A stretch of DNA of 64,000 bases. It comes from DATAXP01 sp963708675. Lineage in GTDB: Bacteria; Planctomycetota; Planctomycetia; Pirellulales; PNKZ01. The stretch's first letter is position 1. Every line of letters begins with the position of its first letter. The notes below the pieces were generated by a model. The model did no database searches, was not told where the DNA came from, and worked only from the letters and a program-made list of their open reading frames with translations. The DNA lies in the NCBI GenBank assembly GCA_963708675.1, contig CAVPTO010000003.1, forward strand, positions 4,712,001 to 4,776,000, in the 5' to 3' direction. A program made the translations under genes and the position numbers. Of this stretch, positions 43,326 to 50,142 are shown one piece after another.

Positions 43326-44546
43326 TTAGCGCTGGGCATTCGTCAAGATACGGCGATCGGTCACCGGACGCACGACGCCACCCGTAGACGGCGGATCTTG
43401 GATCTGGTCGGCCGGCAACGCGTCGGTCGCGAAGGCTTCGACCGTGTTGGGCCCGTCGAACGCCACGCCGTCGACCAAATCGCCGGTCGGCGTCCAGCGC
43501 GTCCATTGGCCGGTCTGCTCGCCCAGGTCGTACGTGCCTTGGACGAAGCGCTTGCCGGTCGGATACCACCACGACCAGCGACCCTGCTGACGGCCGTCGA
43601 AGTAATCGCCTTCGATCGCACGCATACCGTTGGCATGCCACCAGGCGAACTTGCCGACCGGCTTGTCGTCGCGGAACTCCCCCTGCATGGCCTTTTGGCC
43701 GCTGCTGTAATAGGTGGTCCACATGCCGTGACGGATTTCTTTGCCATCGGTCCCCGTACGTTCGCTGCTGCGAATGCCCGCCCACCAATCGTCGCTCACG
43801 TGGACGGTCTCCTTCGCGCTGCGATAGTGCGCCTCGGCCTTGAGCACGCCGGGCGAGTACCACTCGCGACGCACTTCATTGCGGCGGCCTTCGTGATACA
43901 CCTCTTTCGCCACGAGCGAGCCGTCGGTCGCCCATTCGAAGAACTCGCCTTCGAGGTCGCCGTTGGTGTAGCTCGCCTCACGCCACTTGCCGCCATCGGG
44001 GAAATACCAAACAGCGCGGCCATGACGCTGACCGTCGTCGTATTCCCACACGGCAACTTCGCGACCTCGCGCGTCAACGACCTTCCACTCACCGCTGAGT
44101 TGGCCGTCGCTGAACGAAGCTGTCGAAATGAACGGCGCGGTGAACATCTTGCCCCACGAGCTCGACAGCATTTCCGCTTCGCCTTCGACGAAGATTCGCA
44201 CCCACTTGCCGTGCGGCTTGTTGTGACGATAGTTGCCGTGCCCCATCTCGCGGCCCTTCTCGTCGTACATGATCCACGGACCATGGTTGACGTAGTTGCC
44301 GTCGATGTCGCAGATCACGTGTCGTTCGACTTTGATCGCGCGGTTCTTATAACGCTCGGTGATCACTTCCGAGTCGACGCTCTCGAGGTTCACGCCCGTG
44401 TCGAGCGGAGCGAGCCCCGCTGGCGGCGGCGTCAGGTCGAGCACCTTTTCGGCATGCACGGCCATGGCAGTGCCACCGAGTGCTGCCAAGGCTAGGGCTG
44501 TCGTTCGACTCCAGCGTCCGACCGCACTGCTTATTCGCACCACCAT
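43326..44546 (-). CDS. exported MORN-repeat protein (YwqK-like)
   Basis: 406 residues. A signal peptide (TTALALAALGGTAMAVHAE) is followed by at least eight MORN-like repeats of about 23 residues: GYRHNKPHGKWVR-type, GQLSGEWKVVDARGR, GQRHGRAVWYFPDGG, GDLEGEFFEWATDGS, GMWTTYYSSGQKAMQGEF, DDKPVGKFAWWHANGMRAI, GRQQGRWSWWYPTGK and EQTGQWTRWTPTGD. The fold resembles the family labelled YwqK antitoxin, but no toxin is present and that label is not assumed. It is probably a periplasmic or surface binding scaffold. ATG 44546 has AAGGAG seven to eight bases upstream. It is upstream of the PDZ gene on the same strand. Confidence 0.82.
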   Translation of the reverse strand: MVVRISSAVGRWSRTTALALAALGGTAMAVHAEKVLDLTPPPAGLAPLDTGVNLESVDSEVITERYKNRAIKVERHVICDIDGNYVNHGPWIMYDEKGREMGHGNYRHNKPHGKWVRIFVEGEAEMLSSSWGKMFTAPFISTASFSDGQLSGEWKVVDARGREVAVWEYDDGQRHGRAVWYFPDGGKWREASYTNGDLEGEFFEWATDGSLVAKEVYHEGRRNEVRREWYSPGVLKAEAHYRSAKETVHVSDDWWAGIRSSERTGTDGKEIRHGMWTTYYSSGQKAMQGEFRDDKPVGKFAWWHANGMRAIEGDYFDGRQQGRWSWWYPTGKRFVQGTYDLGEQTGQWTRWTPTGDLVDGVAFDGPNTVEAFATDALPADQIQDPPSTGGVVRPVTDRRILTNAQR

Positions 44547-44769
44547 GACATCGCGCTCCTTCGAAGGCGTCATACTTTGCCTGAACCGCCGCATCGCGAC
44601 GACGCAGGCCGATAAGATCGGTTCCTACAGCACAACAGATCGTCGCGGAATAATCGGGGTTTTGATGCTTTTTGGTTTCCGACGCAGGACCGCTAGAACC
44701 CGCACCTCTTACCGGACCCGCACGACTGCGATAACCTGAGAACCCGCGTGCTGGCATCGACCGCGATTG

Positions 44770-44811
44770 AGCCGCGACGCGCAGCGAGCGCTCCGCTGGC
44801 GCGTCGCGGCT
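44770..44811. repeat. palindromic repeat, family F copy 2 (shortened)
   Basis: AGCCGCGACGCG and CGCGTCGCGGCT are the outer arms of the 26277-26354 element. The inner part differs (CAGCGAGCGCTCCGCTGG) and is asymmetric, as if one half had been deleted and replaced. Confidence 0.65.
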
Positions 44812-44838
44812 ATCAAAAATGAGAGAATGAAACGAACT

Positions 44839-44964
44839 CCTCTCCCTTTGGGAGAGGGTGGCGGCGCAGCCGCCGGGTGAGGGCGGGTAGAAGTAGATTA
44901 CGATCACCACTTCTACCCGCCCTCATCCGCCGCTTCGCGGCACCTTCTCCCGGTGGGAGAAGGG
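44839..44964. repeat. composite palindromic repeat, family D copy 2
   Basis: CCTCTCCCTTTGGGAGAGGG is followed by GGCGGCGCAGCCGCC and GTGAGGGCGGGTAGAAG. The mirrored half follows: CTTCTACCCGCCCTCATC, CCGCTTCGCGG and CTTCTCCCGGTGGGAGAAGG. The two halves are inverted copies with internal hairpins. Relatives of this 'gggagaag...ggatgaggg' repeat occur in many bacteria. A shorter version is at 2697-2820. Confidence 0.75.
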
Positions 44965-45019
44965 TTCGAACGACACTCTGAATATCAATAAACCAAAGTC
45001 AGCAACCAAAAACGCCCCC

Positions 45020-45442
45020 ATGAAATCCTTCACCGACTACCTCACCATCACCGTCCCCACCGAGCGCGGGTTCGAGAACATCACGCCACGCGTCGCCGAC
45101 GCCATTCGCAAAAGCGGCGTGCAAGAAGGGATCGTGCTCGTCAACTCGATGCACATCACGGCCAGCGTGTTCATCAACGACGACGAATCTGGCCTGCACC
45201 ACGACTTCGAGAAGTGGCTCGAGCAGCTGGCCCCGTTCAATCCCGACCCGAACGTCTACCATCACAACCGCACGGGCGAAGACAACGCCGACGCGCACCT
45301 GAAAAGGCAGATCATGGGACGCGAGGTCGTGTGCGCGATCACCAAGGGCAAGCTCGACTTCGGCCCGTGGGAACAAATCTTCTACGGCGAGTTCGATGGC
45401 CGCCGCGCCAAGCGCGTGCTGATCAAGGTGCTCGGCGAGTGA
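45020..45442 (+). CDS. yjbQ: YjbQ-type protein (secondary thiamine-phosphate synthase enzyme)
   Basis: 140 residues. The UPF0047 family signature is complete: TERGFENITPRVADAIRKSG, GIVLVNSMHITASVFINDDE, LHHDFEKWLEQLAPF and YHHNRTGEDNADAHLKRQI. E. coli YjbQ has weak thiamine-phosphate synthase activity, but the physiological role of the family is unsettled. The C-terminus GEFDGRRAKRVLIKVLGE is duplicated at nucleotide level at 46319-46374, after an inserted gene. In that second copy the stop overlaps the start of the permease gene, which suggests the ancestral order was yjbQ directly followed by the permease. Confidence 0.92.
   Translation: MKSFTDYLTITVPTERGFENITPRVADAIRKSGVQEGIVLVNSMHITASVFINDDESGLHHDFEKWLEQLAPFNPDPNVYHHNRTGEDNADAHLKRQIMGREVVCAITKGKLDFGPWEQIFYGEFDGRRAKRVLIKVLGE
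45387..45442 (+). repeat. left copy of duplicated yjbQ 3' end
   Basis: 56 bases from GCGAGTTCGATGGCCGCCGC to GGCGAGTGA, the last 18 codons of yjbQ plus stop. The copy at 46319-46374 matches at 53 of 56 positions; two changes are silent (GAT/GAC, ATC/ATT) and one gives Leu to Ile. The two bracket a block of 876 bases. Confidence 0.9.
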
Positions 45443-45478
45443 AAAGCTGACGCTCGATAACGCACAAGGGCAGATGCG

Positions 45479-46276
45479 GTGAAATCATTCCATGTGCCGA
45501 TTTTCAGTAGCCAAATTCTGCGGATGCCTCATGATGCCGAGGAGGCTCAATACGTATTCGATAGTTTTTGGAGCAAGGGACCAGTAGGCGAACGCCCATA
45601 CTTGTACGCAGATATTATCTTGGACTCCGGAATCTACCTGAGGCATGTCGAGTTTGACGGCAGCGGGATTGGGGTTCGCTGTGGCGTTGGCACAAGTCAG
45701 CGGGTGGCTGATTGTCCCGAACTGTTCGGAAGCCGTGCTATTCGTTGGTGTCCGATACGGAGTTTTTCTCATGGGCAGCGATACGACTGGGCTACTTCGT
45801 CGGACCGCATGCTATTTGCCAAAGAGCAAGGGCAGCAAATCCGGCTCTGCGGGTTGCCTATGCCGCCGGCTCTCGTGTCGTTGATCGAAGCTGGAATGTG
45901 GAACCATCCCGGTGACGATGTGATCAAAGAGATAATCCCCTTTCTGAAAGAGCCGGTGGATTTCTTATCCGTAGATTCGATGGAATCCGAGTCGTCGGGT
46001 CATTTGGCAGACTTCCCCGATACTTCGTCATTGTTTCATGAAATGAGAGGTGGCGGTTCTGTCGTAGTCCCTGACCTGCCGTGGCGTGATGTGAACAAGT
46101 CGTTTTTCATCGCCGTGAATCGCATTCCCGGAGACGACATCGGCATAGCACTCGACTTTCGAACTGGTGACGAATCTGATCCAAGCGTAATTGCGAGCGA
46201 TTGGAGCGATGGAACGTGCAAATGGAGGATGGTATCCGACTCGTTGTCGAGCTTCCTTCAGCAAATTGGCCTTTAG
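45479..46276 (+). CDS. inserted AT-richer gene, unknown function (possibly SUKH/SMI1-like)
   Basis: 265 residues. The gene and its flanks are visibly more AT-rich and use different codons from yjbQ and the permease. The protein is soluble with no signal peptide, contains aromatic and acidic segments (SFWSKGPVGERPYLYADIIL, PDTSSLFHEMRG) and ends IALDFRTGDESDPSVIASD, then SFLQQIGL. A Leu/Asp strand, a Pro/Val/Asp strand and a C-terminal 'SxxSFLxxIG' helix recall the SMI1/KNR4 (SUKH) superfamily used as immunity or binding modules; this is a low-confidence guess. GTG 45479 follows AAGGGCAG. It is flanked by duplicated yjbQ ends. Confidence 0.65.
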   Translation: MKSFHVPIFSSQILRMPHDAEEAQYVFDSFWSKGPVGERPYLYADIILDSGIYLRHVEFDGSGIGVRCGVGTSQRVADCPELFGSRAIRWCPIRSFSHGQRYDWATSSDRMLFAKEQGQQIRLCGLPMPPALVSLIEAGMWNHPGDDVIKEIIPFLKEPVDFLSVDSMESESSGHLADFPDTSSLFHEMRGGGSVVVPDLPWRDVNKSFFIAVNRIPGDDIGIALDFRTGDESDPSVIASDWSDGTCKWRMVSDSLSSFLQQIGL

Positions 46277-46318
46277 TATCAGTCATGCATTTCGAACTCC
46301 TTCAAATAGACCGATGCT

Positions 46319-46374
46319 GCGAGTTCGACGGCCGCCGCGCCAAGCGCGTGCTGATTAAGGTGATCGGCGAGTGA
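46319..46374 (+). repeat. right copy of duplicated yjbQ 3' end
   Basis: The second copy of the last 18 codons of yjbQ, beginning GCGAGTTCGACGGCCGCCGC. Its TGA overlaps the GTG start of the permease gene (GTGA at 46371-46374). It has no start codon of its own and is a remnant. Confidence 0.9.
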
Positions 46375-47732
46375 ACAAAGCGGACCACCGTCACATCGTC
46401 GCCGATGATGACAATGGCGCACCCGAACGACAGTTGTCGTTGTTCGACACGACGTCGATCATCGTCGGCATCATCATCGGCTCGGGATTGTATCGCACTA
46501 GCCCGTTGATCGCTTCAAGCGTCGAGTCGACCGCGTGGCTGTTGGGCGTCTGGATCGTCGGCGGCGTGCTCGCGCTCATGGGCGCGCTCTGCTACGCAGA
46601 GTTGTCGACGACGTACCCGGTCGAAGGGGGCGACTTTGTTTTCTTGTCGCGGGCTTACGGGCGACGCCTCGGCTTCGTTTACGCCTGGTGCCAGTTGTGG
46701 GTCATTCGGCCCGGCTCGATCGGCGCGATCGCGCTCGTGTTCGCCGCATATCTGCAGCAACTCTTTCCTGCCATGCAACTACCGCCCGCGTTCCTCTCCG
46801 TCGCGGCCGTCGTGACAATGGCGATCGTGAACATGCTTGGCGTGCGTCAGGGTAAGTGGACGCAGAATGTGCTCTCCGCCGCGAAGGTCGTCGGCCTGCT
46901 CGCGGTCGTCGTTCTTGGACTCACCGCGCCTTCGCCCGAAGCGTCACCACAAGTCGCCTCAAACGACAACCTCCCGCTCGCGTTGATTCTCGTGCTCTTC
47001 ACGTATAGTGGATGGAACGAGATGCCCAACGTCGCGGCCGAGGTGCGCGACCCACGCCGAAACATTCTGCGAGCGCTCGTCCTTGGCGCGTCGGCCGTCA
47101 CGGCGATCTACGTGCTCACCACGCTCGCGTTCGTTCACGCGTTGGGGCTCGAAGGCGTTCGCGTGAGCAGTGCCGTCGCCGCCGATACGGTTTCACGCAG
47201 CATGGGCCCGTGGGGCGCTCGCGCCGTCAGCGTGCTCGTCTGCTTGTCGGCCTTAGGCGCCATGAATGGCATGACGATGACTGGTTCGCGCGTCTACTAC
47301 GCCTTCGGTCGTCAGCACCCGATGTTCGCTTGGCTGGGCCGCTGGAGCCCGCGTTTCGGCACGCCCGTCGCTTCGCTGGCCACCGAAGCCGCAATCACGT
47401 CCGTGACGATTCTCGTGCTCGCCGCCGTCTACGGGGCCGATCGCGACGTCTTCGGCCAACTCGTGACGTTCACCGCGCCGCTGTTCTGGCTGTTTCTCGC
47501 GCTGGCGACCACAAGCCTGTTCCTGTTGCGACGATCGGACCCATCGCGCGAGCGCCCGTTTCGTGTGCCGTTCTACCCGCTGACTCCCGCGTTGTTCGCC
47601 CTCGTTTGCGGTTGGATGACGTGGTCGGCGCTGCTCTACGCGTGGAGCAACCGCTCGTGGGAAGCGCTTTGGGCGATCATCGCGCGATGCGCAGGAATCG
47701 TCATGGCTTTATGCGAACGTCGCGGCGAATGA
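46371..47732 (+). CDS. amino-acid permease, APC superfamily
   Basis: 453 residues with twelve predicted helices. The N-terminal helix has the APC consensus LFDTTSIIVGIIIGSGLY, helix 2-3 contains GALCYAELSTTYPVEGGDFV, and helix 6 contains FTYSGWNEMPNVAAEVRDPR, typical of LAT/YfnA-like amino-acid transporters. The GTG start at 46371 overlaps the stop of the yjbQ remnant, a translational-coupling arrangement probably left from an original yjbQ-permease operon. The substrate is likely a neutral amino acid, but this is inferred from the family only. A family E palindrome begins four bases after the stop. Confidence 0.88.
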   Translation: MNKADHRHIVADDDNGAPERQLSLFDTTSIIVGIIIGSGLYRTSPLIASSVESTAWLLGVWIVGGVLALMGALCYAELSTTYPVEGGDFVFLSRAYGRRLGFVYAWCQLWVIRPGSIGAIALVFAAYLQQLFPAMQLPPAFLSVAAVVTMAIVNMLGVRQGKWTQNVLSAAKVVGLLAVVVLGLTAPSPEASPQVASNDNLPLALILVLFTYSGWNEMPNVAAEVRDPRRNILRALVLGASAVTAIYVLTTLAFVHALGLEGVRVSSAVAADTVSRSMGPWGARAVSVLVCLSALGAMNGMTMTGSRVYYAFGRQHPMFAWLGRWSPRFGTPVASLATEAAITSVTILVLAAVYGADRDVFGQLVTFTAPLFWLFLALATTSLFLLRRSDPSRERPFRVPFYPLTPALFALVCGWMTWSALLYAWSNRSWEALWAIIARCAGIVMALCERRGE

Positions 47733-47735
47733 ACA

Positions 47736-47810
47736 GCGCTCGGCGCGGGTCTCCAGACCCCGCCGCTCAGCGCCGATATCGGCGGGGTCTGGAGACCCGC
47801 GCCGAGCGCG
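47736..47810. repeat. palindromic repeat, family E copy 2
   Basis: GCGCTCGGCGCGGGTCTCCA and its complement form a compact hairpin of about 31 paired bases per arm around CTCAGCGCCGATAT. It is the compact form of the outer arms of 4389-4604. It starts directly after the permease stop, where it may act as a transcript-end structure. Confidence 0.85.
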
Positions 47811-47874
47811 CGAATTCTCTGCCGCCCCTCTGCGATCTCTGCGTCCTCCGCGGTCAACTTCTTCCCGCGAATCA

Positions 47875-48402
47875 TCACGGATGCAGGATCTCCGTTCGAT
47901 AGCGCGGCGCAAGCTCCACGGCCTTCGCCATGCGCGCGGCCTTGGCGGCATCGTCGAGCTTCGGCGGCGGCGAAGTGCGGCCCTCGACGGGATCGCCAAC
48001 GGTTGCAAAGTACTCGTCGATTCCGGCAGGCGAGCAGAGGCACAACATGCGGGCCGGGTTCTGCGATGCGTTGCGGAACGAGTGCGGTGCATTGGCGGGA
48101 ACGTTGACCGTCTCGCCAGCTTTGGCCGTCACCTTCTCGCCGCGGAACGTCAGTTCGATCTCCCCTTCGAGGATGCTGAACGTCTCCTCGAAATCGTGTC
48201 GATGCGGCGGCGGCCCACCGTCAGGCGGCACATACATATCGATCAAACAGAACCGCCCCGCGGTGTCCTCGCCGCTGAGCAGGATCGTGTACGTGTCTCC
48301 CATCATCGAAATGTGTCGCAGCGACGCATCCGAGTTCGGCCTCGCCACGGCGAGACTACGTTTGGGATCGTCGGAAGGAAGCGCGGCATCGGTATTACTC
48401 AT
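47875..48402 (-). CDS. cupin-domain protein
   Basis: 175 residues. One cupin barrel with metal-binding motif 1 PPPHRHDFEETFSILEGE (two His, one Glu) and motif 2 AGETVNVPANAPHSFRN with the third His. Before it, GDTYTILLSGEDTAGRFCLI starts the barrel. The C-terminal tail is charged (KLDDAAKAARMAKAVELAP). Probably a small-molecule dioxygenase or binding protein of the quercetinase-like group. It starts 16 bases after the stop of the beta-helix gene on the same strand, so both are likely in one transcript. Confidence 0.85.
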   Translation of the reverse strand: MSNTDAALPSDDPKRSLAVARPNSDASLRHISMMGDTYTILLSGEDTAGRFCLIDMYVPPDGGPPPHRHDFEETFSILEGEIELTFRGEKVTAKAGETVNVPANAPHSFRNASQNPARMLCLCSPAGIDEYFATVGDPVEGRTSPPPKLDDAAKAARMAKAVELAPRYRTEILHP

Positions 48403-48418
48403 TATGCACCTTTGAAAT

Positions 48419-49759
48419 TTACGGTCCGGAGACAGCTTTCAGCAGGTCGGCAACATCGGGCATGCCGGAGATGTCGAACGCCTTCGCCGAAAGTTGTTCC
48501 CACTTGGTAGATGGAAGGGGGATCATTCGATTCGGACGCGCCGCATCGAGCGCACTGCCGGTAAGCGCATCATGGGGACTCGCGTAGTTCTGCCAACGGA
48601 CTTCGACCGCGGGGGGCATCATGACGTTGTTGACAATCAGGTTGTCGGCCGGTTGGTTGAAGTCCATTTCGGACAATGTCTCGAACGCCGTCACATCGAG
48701 GCCATCGTCGACCATGCGAGTGCGAAACGTTTCATTGCCTACTGCGTTTTGCAACCGAGCGCGAGCGGCGGTGAACACTCCCGACTTCTCGGGCAGGTCG
48801 CGCCAGCCCGTGCGACGGTTGTCGATGTGAGCCAGGATGGGGCAGCGGACCGCGATGTTTTCGCTGACGACATGATCGCGCCCGCCGCCGATGAAGACCG
48901 CGGCCTCACGACAATCGATGAGATAGTTCTGCTCGACACGGGCGGCGCAGATGCCGTCGTCGAGGTAGATGCCTCTTGGCGCTCCGACGACGATGTTGTG
49001 ACGCACGACATTGCCGATCGCGGTGTAGATCGCCTCGCCGCCCCACAGATAAATGCCACCGGAGTCACCCCCGCCGACGTTCTGGATGAAATTCCCCTCG
49101 ATGCGATTTTCTGCCCCCATCACGCGCAGGCCCATGGTTTCGGTTGGAGAGTCGCGAACCACGTTGCGCGCGATGATCGTTTGATTGTCGCGGACCGAAA
49201 TCCCGTCGTGCGTCCATTTGGCTTTGACCGTGTTGAAGCGTTCGATGATGCAATGCTCGATACGGTTCTCTGCCGGACCGTCTTGATCGATGCCGCACGG
49301 TCCCCAGACGACGATCCCGCCGCCGCGGGCATCGAGAATGTGCACATGCGACAGTTGATAACGAACCCCTTGCGAGATTTGCACGCTCCATGCCGGCCCG
49401 TTCCGCAGCGTGAGGCCCCGCACCTCGAAGCAGCCCGCTTCCAGGCAAAGTGCCGCGTCCTTCGGGGACAGATCGCCGAGATCAAGCTCCGCTTCGGGGC
49501 CGTCCCCTTCGATGACAAGCCGCTGTGCCGGCGGCACGGAGAGATGCACCGCGTCTCGTAACTTGTGCGGACCTTTCACGACAAGTCGGCAATCGCCCCC
49601 CGCAGCGACTTTGGCCAGCGCCTGCGGAAGTTCTTCGAAGCGGCTCAACGTCGCCTCTTGTCCGTCCGCGTGGTGCAATTTCAAGACGGAGTCAGCAGCA
49701 GCCAGCACCGCGACGGACGGGGCTAGCAAAACGACGGTAAAGATCAGGAGATGTTTCAT
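48419..49759 (-). CDS. secreted right-handed beta-helix protein
   Basis: 446 residues. The signal peptide MKHLLIFTVVLLAPSVAVLA fixes the start at 49759. Parallel beta-helix coils are evident as repeated N/G-rich turns (LCLEAGCFEVRGLTLRNGPA, YQLSHVHILDARGGGIVVWG, ENRIEHCIIERFNTVKAK, ENRIEGNFIQNVGGGDSGGI, IYLDDGICAARVEQNYLIDC). This fold is used by pectate lyases, sulfated-polysaccharide lyases and epimerases, common in planctomycetes; catalytic residues are not identifiable here. The following cupin gene may act on a product of the same pathway. Confidence 0.82.
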   Translation of the reverse strand: MKHLLIFTVVLLAPSVAVLAAADSVLKLHHADGQEATLSRFEELPQALAKVAAGGDCRLVVKGPHKLRDAVHLSVPPAQRLVIEGDGPEAELDLGDLSPKDAALCLEAGCFEVRGLTLRNGPAWSVQISQGVRYQLSHVHILDARGGGIVVWGPCGIDQDGPAENRIEHCIIERFNTVKAKWTHDGISVRDNQTIIARNVVRDSPTETMGLRVMGAENRIEGNFIQNVGGGDSGGIYLWGGEAIYTAIGNVVRHNIVVGAPRGIYLDDGICAARVEQNYLIDCREAAVFIGGGRDHVVSENIAVRCPILAHIDNRRTGWRDLPEKSGVFTAARARLQNAVGNETFRTRMVDDGLDVTAFETLSEMDFNQPADNLIVNNVMMPPAVEVRWQNYASPHDALTGSALDAARPNRMIPLPSTKWEQLSAKAFDISGMPDVADLLKAVSGP

Positions 49760-50142
49760 CGGCGCCTTTGGGAACGATGACGGTTTTGCTGATTGGCCTG
49801 CATCCATTGTTGCCGTTCGAACAAGGGTTTGGAAAGATGGCGAGGCTTCATACGACGCACTTTCGAAACGTGTTGATTCCGATGATCCAGAGCGTTCGAT
49901 CTTTCGATCGGTTCGCAGCGCCTGCGCGAAAGCGCGGCAGTCGACTTGCCATGCGAAGCGGCGACTTATTGCACAAAACCCCGCCTTCTATGGCGAGCAA
50001 AAAGTCGACCCGTCGCTGTGTGCAAAAAGTCCGACTGCCTGCGGTGAAGGCAGGTGTGCCGTTTAGCCGGTCCGCCGTGGCGGACTCGCCGCGTGGCGGC
50101 GTCGAACGGGGACGCGCGAAACCGCAAGCGGTGACGTCGCGC
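49760..50142. other. intergenic with repeat fragments
   Basis: 383 bases between the beta-helix gene start and the helicase stop. GTTTAGCCGG at 50062 resembles family C, and CGCGCGAAACCGCAAGCGGTGA (around 50112-50133) is one arm of the inner palindrome of family B. No complete element and no gene is supported. Confidence 0.5.

Larger units (their letters stand above)
44547..45019. other. repeat-filled intergenic stretch
   Basis: 473 bases between the MORN gene and yjbQ. No gene is supported. About 40 per cent of it is the two palindromic repeats listed separately (44770-44811 and 44839-44964). The rest shows no recognised motif. Confidence 0.5.

Noticed and set aside
43326..44546. YwqK 'antitoxin' label for the MORN protein
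   Set aside because: The name comes from one association in Bacillus; no toxin is adjacent and the protein has a signal peptide.
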